The notes beneath the pieces were generated by a model. The model was not told the origin of the DNA. It made no database searches and saw nothing but the letters and a program-made list of their open reading frames with translations. From assembly GCF_002104995.1 (NCBI RefSeq), contig NW_024468295.1:1-60745 (forward strand): 60,745 nt of DNA. The letters are read 5' to 3'. Source of the stretch: Linderina pennispora (taxonomy: Eukaryota; Kickxellomycota; Kickxellomycetes; Kickxellales; Kickxellaceae). Position 1 is the first letter of the stretch. The number at the start of each line of letters is the position of its first letter. Positions 9,952 through 21,124 of the stretch are shown one piece after another. The translations under genes and the position numbers were made by a program.

Positions 9952-10797
9952 TCAGCACGAGACAGTGACAGGCTTGCCATCGTTGTCGAGGACTTGCACC
10001 GACTTGGTCCAGTTGTATTGCTTCTTGCTGAGAGCGTACTGGTACGACTTTACGCGGTACAGCGTCTCCTTCCATGCGCCCGAGGCGTTCTCCTTCTCCT
10101 TCGGGTGGAGCAGGTCGTTGGTGCGCACCTGCAGGAACTTTGTCAGCCAGGCAACCTCGTCGACGTTGTGGCCGTTGATCTTTAGCGTGCTACCCGAGCT
10201 GCCCTTGGCATCGGCCTTGAACGACGCGTTGGTGGTCTTGATCAGCCCAGCCAGTCCGTCGGCGTCCGATCCAGTGCCGTGCTGGATGCCGCAGTCGTAC
10301 AGCTGCGCGCGGCTGATGCTCAGCTTGAGTCCGAGCTGGTCCGCAAGCTTCTGCGATGGGTTATAGTACATGCTGTCGCGGATCGAGTCCTGCGCCTTGC
10401 GGAACTTTGCGTCAGACTTGCCCAGCTTCGACCACACCGAGCAGTATCCGTCGAGCCCGCTGGTCGAGTCACTGCCGGACTGGGCATACTTCTTCAGTAC
10501 ACCGTCGTACTTGCTGAAGGAGTCCTTGCCGCCTGTCAGTTTGTGGTACTGCTGGACCACCTCCCATGCGTCGGCAGTGCCGGTGCAGAACCCGGAGATG
10601 CCAGAGGTGAACCCGCGCCCGTCCTTGATGTTCTCGCAGTAGTCGTAGTGGAAGTTGGTGTCGCCGTTCTCGTAAATGTTGGTGATCTTGAGCGCAAGCG
10701 TCTTGGTGCAAGCGCTATTACCTGAGGCAGCGTTGGCAGCTGGCGCAGCAGAGGCTGCGGCTGCGAGGAATCCTAGGGTAAAGGCAGTGATCTTCAT
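9952..10797 (-). CDS. Secreted GH46 chitosanase
   Basis: A 281-aa extracellular endo-chitosanase that hydrolyses beta-1,4 bonds of chitosan. The start at 10797 gives a clear signal peptide (MKITAFTLGFLAAAASAAPA); the ORF is open further upstream but without a signal there. GH46 is recognised from GDGRGFT-like KDGRGFTSG and ISGFCTGTADAWEVVQ. The likely acid pair is E43 (IYENGDT) and D59 (KDGRGFT), matching E22 and D40 of the Streptomyces enzyme in order and roughly in spacing. A WNASFKADA-type C-terminal half and several cysteines complete the fold. GH46 is mainly bacterial and also known in zygomycete fungi, so an old horizontal transfer is plausible. Its role may be cell-wall remodelling or digestion of other fungi's walls. 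Confidence 0.88.
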   Translation of the reverse strand: MKITAFTLGFLAAAASAAPAANAASGNSACTKTLALKITNIYENGDTNFHYDYCENIKDGRGFTSGISGFCTGTADAWEVVQQYHKLTGGKDSFSKYDGVLKKYAQSGSDSTSGLDGYCSVWSKLGKSDAKFRKAQDSIRDSMYYNPSQKLADQLGLKLSISRAQLYDCGIQHGTGSDADGLAGLIKTTNASFKADAKGSSGSTLKINGHNVDEVAWLTKFLQVRTNDLLHPKEKENASGAWKETLYRVKSYQYALSKKQYNWTKSVQVLDNDGKPVTVSC

Positions 10798-11530
10798 TTC
10801 TGGATGCAGGTGGGGGTGAAAGACTGATGTAGAACTGCTGATTGGTGTTATTGATAATGAAAGTGCAGTATGTCTGCGAGGAACGCCTGTGCTTTTATAT
10901 TCGCAGCTGTGAACCATTACCAGGTGGTGGCCACATTCAGGAGACACGAGCAGGCTTGGCAATTGCTGTCCGAAAAACTTTGGTAGCAGGCTCCGGCCAA
11001 CTTGCTGAAAATACGCATTCGTAAATGGAAACGAGGAGATGAGATGCCAAGGAATTTTCTGAGTTTGAAAGCAATTTTTACAAAGACGCTAGGCGATCGA
11101 ACGACTGTTGTGGATTTCCATTACCTGTGAAACTAAAAATAAAGGGCAGGCTCGACATGTACAAGACCTGTTTCCATGCTCTGGCGCAGGTGTGGTTAGC
11201 AATTTTCCCCAGAACCTGTGGAGTCTACAAGCCTAACCGGACCAAGTGAATGAATGCTGAAGCGGACAGTAGATGCAGCGAGATAGTGTTGGGAGGATAT
11301 CCAACGGTGGTGAATTACGGTCTTTCATGTCTGCGCGAGGCTGCCAGCCAGGATCAGGGGCACTGCAGGCTGGACTGAAGATGCTATAATCAACACCAGC
11401 ATGCAGCAGCCCGCCTACTGACCTTGTGCACAACAGCGCATGTAGATATCCTGCCGGAATAAGGCACTACGCTATAGTCTCTCATTACATGATGTGGTGG
11501 ATTGGCCTAGGTAAGACATATTTATGTAGT
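10798..11530. other. Intergenic region upstream of chitosanase
   Basis: Divergent-to-convergent gap holding the chitosanase promoter (next to 10798) and the 3' side of the CCDC124-like gene. A TTTTATATT TATA-like element lies near 10892. No coding sequence, RNA gene or repeat is supported. Confidence 0.5.
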
Positions 11531-12277
11531 TCACTCGATCCTGAGACGGTCCTGCATATTCTGCCTCTGCTCCTCAATGACTCTGTTAATTTCCTCTGCT
11601 GTGGCATTCTGCTCAATCATCACTTGGTTGAACGGGTTATCTGGCGACTTTTGCCACTCCTTCCACAGAAGCTGCTTCAGCTGCGTAAGCCGGAGCCCCG
11701 GATTCTCCGACTTCAAACGATCCAGCTCGCGATCCTCAAATGCCTTGTACGCCGCCTTCGCTCTCCTCTCTGGGTGGCGATCCACCAGCGCTGCCACACC
11801 GCCCTTCTTTGCCTGCGCACCACCAGTAGCCACAGGCTCGTCACCGATTGAGTTCATCAGATCCAGCGCGTCGTCAATGTTGCGCGCGGCGAATGACTCG
11901 ACAGGCTTGCTGGCCTCAGCTGCCGAGTGGACTGCTGCTGATTTGGCTTCGGCCTTCTTTTCGGCGCCGCGTGCAGGGCGTACAGGCTTAGCTGGGCCCA
12001 GCTTGGCTGGCCCGGTCTTGCCCTTCAAAGAGCCGGCGATGCTCTTGTTCTCGGCAGCAAGGAGAGCATCGGCTTCCTGTTTCCGGGCCAGCTTCTCCAA
12101 GCGCTTCGCTTCCTGCTCCGCCTTCTTGTCGTTCTTCTTCGAGCCCACGGCCCATGCGGCAGAATCCTTCGCCTCTTGTTCGGCACGCTTCTTTGTGTCC
12201 TTGACAGCCTGTGTGGCAGCCTTCTTCTCCTTGGCAGCTGCTACCTTGCTGTTCTCGCCCTTGAATTTCTTTGCCAT
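11531..12277 (-). CDS. CCDC124/Lso2-family ribosome-associated protein
   Basis: A 248-aa, lysine- and alanine-rich coiled-coil protein starting MAKKFKGENSK at 12277. The ORF runs upstream but the family N-terminus is exactly at this methionine. The C-terminal conserved region (HPERRAKAAYKAFEDRELDRLK, then LTQLKQLLWKEWQKSPDNPFNQ) is typical of CCDC124 orthologs. In animals and yeast (Lso2) these proteins bind the ribosomal intersubunit space and help recovery from dormancy. The middle section is low-complexity (AAEN, GPAK, PARGAEKKAEAK). No frameshift is seen. The assignment to the family is strong; the exact role here is by analogy. Confidence 0.88.
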   Translation of the reverse strand: MAKKFKGENSKVAAAKEKKAATQAVKDTKKRAEQEAKDSAAWAVGSKKNDKKAEQEAKRLEKLARKQEADALLAAENKSIAGSLKGKTGPAKLGPAKPVRPARGAEKKAEAKSAAVHSAAEASKPVESFAARNIDDALDLMNSIGDEPVATGGAQAKKGGVAALVDRHPERRAKAAYKAFEDRELDRLKSENPGLRLTQLKQLLWKEWQKSPDNPFNQVMIEQNATAEEINRVIEEQRQNMQDRLRIE

Positions 12278-12686
12278 TGTTTGAATTTGAGTTACTGGTG
12301 CAGAAGGAAAGAGAAATTGTTCAAACAGCCAAATGCAGAAACTCGCCCACCATGTGTTTTTATCGAGGACTGAATCGCGGCTCAAGCCGACCCCTGATCC
12401 ATAGCACATCCCCCCACCAAAGGGCTCGCTGACTTGGCACTTAGTAGGTGCCCTCGGCTTAGGGCGATGCCCTTTCGCCCAAGGAACTAGCAGAGCATAG
12501 TTCTTGGAACCCAAGTGTATGTCTCTCTAATTTGAAAGCAGGCATCGCTACCAAGGGTTCGAGTTTTGCCTTTGCCCATATCTGCTTTGCATGATTGATC
12601 AATTTAAATTTTATTTTGCTAGCCAGCGACACGATGCCCACCACAATTTTCTATTATCTTTCGAATAACCGCTTTACATCCCTTCT
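12278..12686. promoter_or_regulatory. Shared divergent promoter region, CCDC124-like and MAD1
   Basis: About 410 bp separate the two divergent start codons. The region contains a GGGGGGATG-type purine stretch near 12410 (reverse strand) and an AATTTAAATTTTATTTT AT-rich block near 12600 close to MAD1. No motif can be assigned with certainty. Confidence 0.4.
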
Positions 12687-15273
12687 ATGTATCCAGAAAG
12701 TAGCGCCGGTGGCGATAGGCGCAAAGCGGTAGAGACGCCAAAGGTATCAACGGGCCAGCGCCATGCCAGCCTAGCCGGCCGAGCGACTAGCACCGAGCAG
12801 CCCACAGTTCCGCCCTCTACAGCTATTCGCTCGCGCTTTCGTGACATGGTGGAAAGACCCACCCAGCAACCACCAAGCTCAATATCTCGCGGCACCAAGC
12901 GCCTCCTGGCCGACGACAGCCCAAATGACCGCCAAAAATCAAGATACAGCCAGATTGAGACACCTGTGCGCGAAGAACACCTTCTAGGTTTATCGCCATA
13001 TAAAACACCTATTCTGCGCGGTGGCCTACAGCCCACACGACTGTTTTCTGGGTCTCCAACAGGTAGCTTTCTCGGGACCTCGCTATTTGCAGAGTCTTCG
13101 CCTGCACGCAGCATTCTAGACTCGGCGCGCAAGGAAACAGAGTGTGTGGGCAAGATGGAATCTATGAAGCGTGAGCTGGAGCGGGCCAAGTTTGAACTCA
13201 GGCAGGTGGAGCTGGATCGCGAAAAAGACCGTGAGGAAGCAGCGCGAGTGAAGCAGTCGCTGGAAGCAGATGTTTTGAAGCAGGCCAAGCGTATCGAAAA
13301 GCTCGAGCGGGACCGGAAATGGCTGGTTGGCCAGGAAGAACAGTTTTCCGACCAGCACAAGGAGCTGGAGGCGGAGGTGAGGCGGCAGAAGGAGCGGTAC
13401 AAACAAAAAATCGAACAGGTCATCGCTGAGTACCGTCAGAAGGCGCTGCAGGTTGAGGAGGCAGAACAGGCATTCCGAAATGTGAAGAAGGAGCATGTTG
13501 CCGAGATCGGCGCATTGCACGACAAGCTGATCAGAGCTGAGCATAAGGCCGGCGAGCTGAAGGCGCGGCTAGAGGCAGCTGTGGCCAGTACTGGAAGTTC
13601 CCAGGACAAGGCGTTGCAGTACACAGTTGATGCCCTACAAAAGAAGCTCTTTGCCACAGAGGAGGATCTCAGGGAGCTTGTGCAACGGCAGCAATCTGGC
13701 CACCACGATATTTCGACGCCATCGCGTGCCCGCATCGTTCCAGCTGGAGCGAGACCTGCATGAGCAATGCACATATATCAAGGCCCTTGAGAACCAGAAC
13801 CAGAAGCTCAAAGCCGAAGCCCAGCACGCCAAGGAGCTTGCCAGCAAGTACGCCAAGGAGCTCGAGTCTAACCAGGCGCTGCAGGCCAAGGTTAATCGGC
13901 TCGAGGGACAGCATGAGAACTTTGCTGAGCTTGAAGCCCAGCTTAGCATTCTCAAGCAGGAGCGCGAGCAATGGCGCAAGGTTTTCCAGGGTCACAAGGC
14001 TGATGGCCAGAAGAGCCCGCCTGATGAGCCTGAACGTCCCTATTGACTCGCCCTACGCCGTCGCCAATACGGTTGCAACACAGCGACACAAGATCTCGCT
14101 CCTCGAAACCAAAGTCGAAACGATGCAGGAAACCGTTGATAGTGCAACCCGCGATTTGCAGTCGACCGTCACTGAACTCGAGTCATATAAGCTGCAGTAC
14201 TCGCAGATTGACGAGCAGCTGACAAAGGAGAAGCGGCGGGCCATTCAGCTCGAGAGATCAAAGCAGTACGCACTGCGCGAGGACAGACTTTTTGCGGTCA
14301 CAGCTCCATTCGTACGACAACGAGGAGGTGGCTATGATGGCAGGCAACTATGATGCGCAAAAGACAGAGCGGATCAAGCAACTGGAGCTGTTTATTGATG
14401 AGCAGCGCGTCTGGATCTCGAGTCTCGAGGGTGGTGAGTCGCAGCCCTCGATCAAGACTGAGGCCTGGTACATTGTCAGCTGCTGTGCTGCAGGGGTATC
14501 GCGAGGATGTTGAGAGGAAGGAGCAGGAGCTGCTGGCCAGTAGGCGCAGCTACGACCAGCTGATGGAACGCTTTGAGGAGCTGGAGAAGGAGGCAGCGCG
14601 TCTCGAGCACCAGATTGGATCTGGGCTGGGATATAACCCTCGCACAACTCGTATTCTGCAGCTCAAGGACAACCCGTCGGCCCAGGACTATGCGATCCGC
14701 TCGGAAGAAGCTCAAGGCGCTTGTGGACTGAAAACGAGTCTCTGCTTGCCCATATCAAGAAGCTGACTGACACGTCGTCTGCCGACAAGTCCGAAAGCGC
14801 AAATGATAATGAGGAGGACAGTGGCGAATCTGAGGATCCTCCGAGCGGGTCGCCATTCTTCCAGACCATCGCCAACCTGCGCACAGAGAACCAAGAGCTA
14901 GCAAAGCAGCTCGAGAACTCGGTGATTTTGATGCGCCGCTATAAGAAGGAATTGAGGAAGAAGGTTTTTGAGCTGCGTGAGGCTGTTTACTCAATCATGG
15001 GCTACCGCCTTGACTTTTTGAGCAACGGTGGAGTACGCTGTACGTCCACGTACGCCTCTGATATTGGACCAGAGCTTTGTATTCAAGAGCGGCGACGACA
15101 ACAAGGGCGACATGAAGCTGTATGGCGGCGGCAACAAGGAGTACCTGAACAGCATCATGAACGACATCCGCTACTGGATCCAAGAGCGCGGCAGTATCCC
15201 TGGGTTCCTGGCCACAGTGACGCTGCAGAATTTTGAGACCAGCCAGCAGGATCCACCGTTGGTTAAATCGTAA
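12687..15273 (+). CDS. MAD1: Spindle assembly checkpoint protein Mad1 (frameshifted in this assembly)
   Basis: A ~860-codon coiled-coil protein that recruits Mad2 to unattached kinetochores. The N-terminal third is one clean ORF to ~13735. The chain then continues across frames with joins near 13735, 14025, 14290, 14460, 14707, 14732 and 15070, each explained by a single inserted or lost base. For example, removing one g and one t around 14707 and 14732 gives RSEKLKALVDENESLL. Family signatures are RILQLKDNPSAQDY (the Mad1 RVLHL..NP segment) and the C-terminal RWD-like domain: KVFELREAVYSIMGYRLDFL, then FVFKSGDD and a final SIPGFLATVTLQNFE. Heptad-rich sequence fills the middle. Because every piece is conserved and in order, assembly indels are more likely than decay. 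Confidence 0.87.
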
Positions 15274-15321
15274 TTTAGATTTTAGTTAGTTCAAAAGGAC
15301 ACTGGAATATACGCCTAGCAC

Positions 15322-16018
15322 TCAGATATCGTTAGCAGCGCTGAGCATCTTGGTGAGCTGCTCAAACTTGACGTTCTCCTTGATGACTGTGGCGACAGCC
15401 TTGTTCTCGCTCTTGAGCGGCAACGAGATGACACCGTTGTCAACTGCCCACCCGTTCTCCTTTAGCCAGGCTCAGCACCGCGTCCTGGTCCAGGTTGACC
15501 ATCTCCTCAACGGCCTTGGCCGGAATTGTCTGGTACGTGCTGGTGATGTTGCCAATGATCAGCTTGCGCAGGCCGTTCTCAAAGCCCGCAATCCCATCGA
15601 CCACCGACTCCTCATCGTCGTCGTCACCATACATCTCCTTCCAGAACTTGGTGAACTGCGCCCGCTCCAGCGAGTCCCGGAGTGTGAGCAGCTTGCTGAT
15701 GGACGCGTCGCTGCAAATCTCGTCCGACAGGAGGTAAAGGCACAGGTTGAAGTCAGCCGTCGACGGCGAAATCAGAGCCTTGGCCAAAATGCGCCGCACT
15801 ACATCCACATCGACCATATCGGGGTTGAACTGGTACATCTTCAACAGCGACAAATTCGCCATCAAATCGTGGTTGGTCAGAGGGTCCGCATTGGCGCACT
15901 GGCGTGCCAGGTAATCCTCGAGAATCGTGGTCTTTTGCGGATTGTACCGCTCAACTCCAGTGAGCAGGCTGTGAATCTCGTCAGGCCGAGTAGAAGGGCG
16001 AACGAACGACGACACCAT
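15322..16018 (-). CDS. Translation initiation factor eIF3 subunit k (one frameshift)
   Basis: A ~231-aa eIF3k with the PCI/CSN8-PSMD8-EIF3K fold: RPDEIHSLLTGVERYNPQ at the N-terminus, then LEDYLARQC and FTKFWKEMYG. The frame breaks near 15469, where one extra C (AGCCTGG for AGCTGG) separates the main ORF from a well-conserved C-terminus: SWLKENGWAV, SLPLKSENKAV and KFEQLTKMLSAANDI, stop at 15322. The total length is a multiple of three plus one, consistent with a single insertion. It lies tail-to-tail with MAD1 (48 bp between stops). eIF3k is present in filamentous fungi and animals but absent from budding yeast. Confidence 0.9.
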
Positions 16019-16316
16019 TTTTGATTGAGTGGAAAGTGTTTATTGAAAAAGGCAAGGGCGAATTGGAAGGAAAGCGAAATTGAGGATTTTTTTCGTGCAA
16101 AAATTGTGCGCCCCCTCCAGCCCGCTCGTCGGATCAGCTCTAGGTTGATTGATCAAGGGCGGCAGCGGTCTGTTTGTATGCTTTCGCAGCCAGCAAGGAC
16201 AGTGTTTACCAGTTTTTGCTTTCGCACACCCTCCCCCTCCTTTACCTACACCACGTCCCTATTTCTACACCTGTACTATTACCTTCTCTTTCCCTGCATT
16301 TGGCAGACAACAACCA

Positions 16317-16884
16317 ATGGAGAGCAGCTACACCACCTATAACAAGGCTGAATTTATCGAGACTGACACAGGAAACAAGGTCAGTCGCCGGTCGCTGATT
16401 TCGGGTAGCCAGAACATTGTGTTGGGCGGCAAGACAATCGTTCACAGCAAGTGTACAATTCGTGGTGACCTGCGGCGGGCAGGCCCTACGCACCAGGCTG
16501 CTGTGCTCATTGGCCGCTTCTGCTCTCTGGGCGAGGCTTCAGTGCTGCGCCCGCCCTACAAGACCTACAAAGGCGTATTCAGCTACTACCCAATGAAGAT
16601 CGGTGACCACGTCGACATTGGCGCCAACACCATAGTTGAGGCTGCATCCATAGGCTCGCATGTGCGTATTGGAAAAAACTGTGTTATTGGGAGATTTGCC
16701 ATTCATCAAGGACTGCTGCGAAATCGAGGACGGGGCCGTCATTGCGCCGAACACAGTGATTCCGCCGTTCTCTGTTGTTGCCAATGGTCCGCCGGCCAGA
16801 ATCGTCGCGCAGCTGCCAGAGTCAATACAAGATGTCATTGAAGCACAGTCAAAAGACAAATACGCCAGATTTGTTCCTGCGTAG
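16317..16884 (+). CDS. Dynactin subunit 5 (p25), one frameshift
   Basis: Left-handed beta-helix protein (hexapeptide repeats) of the dynactin pointed-end complex, which adapts dynein to cargo such as early endosomes in filamentous fungi. Start MESSYTTYNKAEFIETDTG at 16317. Repeats include IGDHVDIGANTIVEAASIG and VRIGKNCVIGRFA. A +1 frameshift near 16703 (ATTCATC for ATCATC) precedes IIKDCCEIEDGAVIAPNTV, PPFSVVANGPPARIV and the C-terminal helix ending KYARFVPA. About 188 aa, matching the family. The upstream region (16150-16316) is pyrimidine-rich and shared divergently with eIF3k. Confidence 0.9.
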
Positions 16885-17606
16885 AATGGAACGTTTGCTA
16901 GTTTTTGCATTGAGTAAGAAAATAATAAACAGGCATACTATCGCATTGCGTTAAACACCAATGTCGAACTGAGACGGCCATGCATCCCCAGGCCTGTTTA
17001 TCAAGAATAGTGCTTCACTGAGTACTGCTCAGACAGTGCGTTAATGCAAACTATTCGCCACTCTGCTTGGACTAACTGGTACGGCAACAGCGGGGGAGAC
17101 TGTCTATCTGTTGTGGTGCGCCCATTCCCACCCCACACTGAACACTGCTCTCCCATCAATGCAACACAGGTATACGTTTGCGTGAAGGGATATTGCCACC
17201 TACTTCTAGAGCCTCTTATAATAGACTACACTCTACTCCGAGAGCAATGGCTCGCTTAAACGAATGAAACCGAACAGCGGGCTGCAATAGATAAAACACT
17301 GGTCTCCGGGTTGGCATCTGCCTGCTTTCGCTATCAATTACTAGAGCCAAGGCCGCCTACATCCTTCTCTTCTTTAATCACCCAGCTTTCGCACTTTTAT
17401 TCACGATACAACTTTAATATTTTATGGACTCTGCCTCTACATTTCGTTGAATGTGGCCAACCATCAACATTCATGTAACCCTAACCACAATCTCAACTAC
17501 AATTAGCTTTTTTTTGACCCTGCTCATCATCATATGTATCTGGAGGCAATGGCTGTCCGTGCACATATTTTCTCAAAACCAACCAGGTGTTAATATCTTA
17601 ATATCC
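16885..17606. other. Intergenic region, AT-rich
   Basis: AATAAA-type polyadenylation signal near 16921 for the dynactin gene. The rest contains short spurious ORFs and pyrimidine-rich sequence (e.g. near 17360-17400). Nothing else is supported. Confidence 0.5.
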
Positions 17607-17973
17607 AACTACTGTGAACTACATAGCTTTTCATCCCGTTGATTCGTCTTTCCTTTTATTCTCACCTACCTTTTTGCTGTGCCACCGGAGCAATGGTATG
17701 AAACCTCTACGCTTGCCTTTCATTTTTCTTTCTCTTTAGCTTTCTTTACATCAGTATAACACTTGACTCTGTCGCTTTCTATTAATACTTTGGTCCACGC
17801 TGCTAGCATATTCCTTGGACCGATACATTACTATTCGCATATCTGTTCCGACTATAAACGGAAACTACATGCCATATTTACATAAGGTATCTTTCGTTAC
17901 TCGTTTCTTTTTTCTTTTTCTTTTTTCTCTTGCCCTACACCACCCACCGTGTGCTCTAGACCTACACCGCATT
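17607..17973 (+). repeat. Dispersed repeat, arm of a ~3.2-kb-spaced inverted repeat (partner 21125-21470)
   Basis: From TACTGTGAACTACATAGCTTTTCATCCCG to the CACCCACCGTGTGCTCTAGACCTACA segment, this stretch matches the reverse complement of 21125-21470 with substitutions and small indels. It is pyrimidine-rich (CTTTCTTTTT tracts), contains short unrelated ORFs and no coding signal. The partner copy abuts a seven-transmembrane relic, so this may be a mobile fragment or the leader region of that gene family. Confidence 0.75.
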
Positions 17974-18654
17974 GTTCTCATTGCTGTGCTGACAATTCTA
18001 ATCCTAGCTGTATCCAGATATCATATGCGTAGAAACAGGCAGATTACGTTGTATATTATCGGTTATTATGTGCAGAACATCATGCTCCCCATTCTCTTCA
18101 TGAGTAATCCATCTATTTCGCCACCGTATCCACCTGCTGCACTCTGTCTGCAAGCGTATGAGCCGTCATTTTAGCATGGCCTCAATCTCAAACATTCTCT
18201 CGCGCCGTGGATCCACAGCCTAACAGTACCCGTTCCTTCTCTGGTTTCGGAAACCAATTATGAGTGTTTGAGAAACGTGCTTATTCCTCTCCACCCAGTG
18301 CAAGGAATACACAATCCCGAGATCTAATAGACAACTTTTCGAGGACGACTCTGTGTGTGGCACTGCCCCGATAATCCGATTGCTAAATTCACTCTCCTCA
18401 AGCTCCACGACAGCAGACTCGCCTGAAACACTAAAAACTATGGAGTCCGGCATTTAAAGTCGCCTCCCTTCTACACTGGCCCCTGCAATCTCCGCTAAAT
18501 AGCCTAACTATTTGCACACTATAGACAAGTCTCCCAATGTCTTTGCGAAGTTCATAATATTCAACAGCTTTGATGTACTAGCACAAAACATCTATGCAAC
18601 CAAACTTTGAGGATAAAATTTATTAAAAAATGACAACGCAAGTTGGCAAAAAGA
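17974..18654. other. Decayed DNA after the repeat, possible seven-transmembrane gene remnant
   Basis: 18000-18170 translates to a hydrophobic stretch (IVLIAVLTILILAVSRYHMRR; IGYYVQNIMLPIL) that could be two membrane segments of the receptor-like family, but no conserved motif confirms it. The remainder has no gene. Confidence 0.3.
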
Positions 18655-18729
18655 TGCTCACTACAGGGGTCGAACCTGTGACCTACGCGTTATTAGCACG
18701 TCGCTCTAACCGACTGAGCTAAGCGAGCA
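18655..18729 (-). tRNA. tRNA-Ile (AAT)
   Basis: On the minus strand the gene reads TGCTCGC...GTGAGCA acceptor, with D-loop TAGCTCAGTCGGTTAGAGC, anticodon loop CTAATAA (AAT) and T-loop GGTTCGACCCC. No intron. Confidence 0.95.
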
Positions 18730-19364
18730 GAACCATCGACCAATCACCTGATCAAACTTCTGAGATCTCCTGATAATTGAATAGTACATTTTATTTCGGA
18801 TAGGATAGCACGACCTTCTAGCGATATCAGAAGCACCAGGCTGCCATGACCCTCCTCTGTCGATAACTACTTTCAAACCTCAATAGTATTGGGCTTATAA
18901 CCCAGGACTTGATATACCTACTTGATGCTATATCTCAGTGTTTCTTGCTAAAACAGTCCTCTGCGCTAACATCAAACTGGCTAGAGACGCCTCAGAGCTT
19001 GCTTATTGTATATCTGAAACTGTAAAGACAGTAATAGACTTGTACAGATAACTGCCAAAGTAATCCGATATTGGACTCATAAGTCTGAGCCAATAAAAGG
19101 TCTGTTTCAAGTTAACAAAGATCTGAAATCGCATGTATTCAATGTATGCAGTTGGCAGACATGCTTCGGGAGAACTAGGAGCTAACAGGTCTGTATGTTG
19201 CTATTCCGGTTTGCATATGTATGTAGCGTATGAAACACGAAGTGAGGATTGCATCACACCCCCACATTTCTGCTATTCCTCAATCCATGGCTTTCACGCG
19301 CGTTGTAGATCGACATTTGTTATCATTTTTGTAAATCCAATAAATATTAATAATAAATATTGTC
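18730..19364. other. Intergenic region between tRNA-Ile and a seven-transmembrane gene
   Basis: AT-rich; no ORF with family similarity, no RNA gene and no repeat recognised. AATAAATATTAATAATAAA near 19338 probably belongs to the 3' end of the adjacent minus-strand gene. Confidence 0.4.
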
Positions 19365-20553
19365 TCAGAGAATCCGGCGCATGGACTCTTGCTCCAAGTC
19401 ATCCAGTAGGACTGCCGGGTGCGACCACAGGTCATCTGTAAATGCCACCATTGTCCGGTTCTGGACACGCAGGTTTTCAATTGCCTGCTGGAAGTCATTT
19501 GGCTCATGGTAGGAGTCTAGTGTGGTGTGTGTTGCGCCAGCGTGTTTGTGATGCCAAAAGCCTGTCTGTCCGTTGGGCTTGTCATGGTTAATTCGGTGAA
19601 GAGAGGACACCGTCATCAGCACCTTCCGAAGCGTCGCTAATACCGTAGAAGAGGAACAAATCGTTGTTGGCAAGGTTTCTCGTCCACTTTCGCAGATACT
19701 CCTCACGATGGAATATGTGGTTAAAGACAGGCTGATAGAGACTAATCCAGATGACGCCCATCGACATGTATGCATTGAATAGAGTCACCACCGTACGCGT
19801 ACTGAACCCGAGGTTGTATGTGCGAATGATACCTCCGAGGACAATTGACTGCATCACGTAGCAGAACCCACAGCTGAAGATAACGTAAAACTCGCGGATT
19901 TCGCTGAAGCCCGACGGAATCCGTCTCACCCTCCACAATGAGGTCACCTGAGCAACCTGGAGTAGTGTGAGGATAGATAGATTTGTCCACTTATATACTG
20001 GCCCAATTTCGCATATCTGCGCGCCAGGAACAAACTGGGTGCCAAGCCTTCCGCTTACAAGCTGAGAAGTAATTGCGGCAGCCAACATAGCAGCCAGGAT
20101 GAGCCCAACAGGTAAGTAAAAAGCAATTCCCCGGTTAGACCTCCGCTGAATGAAGATGAGATCCAGTGCGTACACCCGAAGGAATAAGGCTGTGCAGTAA
20201 GCGTTTGTGCAGAACTCTCGTATCCAAATGGCCCATAATGAGCATATCTGAAGCCCGCCAACCTGATTTACGTGGCCATTGACAATGACATTGCCTGAAA
20301 ATGCAATATAGCTTACAAAGAGCATGATTGTGTTCAGAGGCAGGTTCTTCGCGCGAATAGGCCGGTAGTGTGCGTGCAGCCAGCAGTATGCCATGAGGAT
20401 TCCGGTGATGACAAACATGACGATGCAGATAGCGATAATAATCGTGTCGCCTTGGCCGACTGGATCTAGGTGCTTTTCAAAATACTCCTGGGCAGTGGCT
20501 ATTCTAGTCGCATCAGAGACGGCGGGAAAATATTCCTTCTTCTGAAAATGCAT
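19365..20553 (-). CDS. Seven-transmembrane receptor-like protein (family member 1; frameshift in tail)
   Basis: About 395 aa. The N-terminus MHFQKKEYFPAVSDATRIA is followed by a family motif HLDPVGQGD and seven hydrophobic segments: ~35-55, 72-90, 105-125, 143-165, 195-212, 225-250 and 262-285. RPIRAKNLPLNT and NGHVNQVGG after TM1 and TM2, LRVYALDLIFIQ after TM3, and FHREEYLRKW after TM7 recur in the paralogs at 25505-26390 and 45064-46164. The main ORF stops at 19588; a one-base shift near 19597 restores a cytosolic tail ending ESMRRIL at 19365. Architecture resembles fungal G-protein-coupled receptor-like proteins; ligand and signalling are unknown. This is the least damaged copy in the window. 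Confidence 0.75.
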
Positions 20554-21124
20554 AGGAAATAAATAAAAAAAATTGATAATTTACTAAATTGAAAAGATGA
20601 GAACGCTTCTAAAAGAGAAGTGGTAGGCCAAAGACGCGAACCCATTTGCTCGTAGGGATGGCCCCTAAAGAAATTGGTTGGAACACTTTTGTCCTGTCGG
20701 TTGAAGCTACTCCAGGTTTTATCCTGTAGAGATTTACACTGTCAAACAATTCTTTCTTAATAGTAGGCGATTAACAAGGCTTGAAAATCGATGCTGTTGG
20801 GTCCGCCCTTTCTGAGGTCTTCTCTTTCTGAAGGTTGCCGAGAAGACAATAATAATGTGCTGACAATCTAAATTCGGGGCTATCACCCATGATCGCATTT
20901 CCCGCACCGAAGGTGGGTCATGCAACATACCTGTTTTAAGCCCATGCAAAGGCATAGCAATGTAACATCCATTGTGTCAGAATGGGCTGTAGAAACAGGA
21001 TGGTGTCGTGTTCAATAAACTGGGGGTACAAGTGGTACAACGAGTGGCGAGTCATAGGATAGTTTACAAAAACGACCTGACGATGCATATAACCAATGTT
21101 TTCAAAGTATTGAAAGCCATTTCT
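20554..21124. other. Intergenic region upstream of the seven-transmembrane gene
   Basis: Carries the presumed promoter of the 19365-20553 gene (AAATAAATAAAAAAAATTG immediately upstream). No ORF, RNA gene or repeat is recognised up to the dispersed repeat at 21125. Confidence 0.4.

Noticed and set aside
14440-14500. Intron in MAD1 (GTGAGT...CTGCAG)
   Set aside because: Splice-like ends exist, but the sequence between them stays open and a single-base shift near 14460 restores the frame, as at other sites in this gene. It cannot be fully excluded.
15350-16024. 224-codon plus-strand ORF
   Set aside because: Antisense to the conserved eIF3k gene; basic/leucine-rich composition of a shadow frame.
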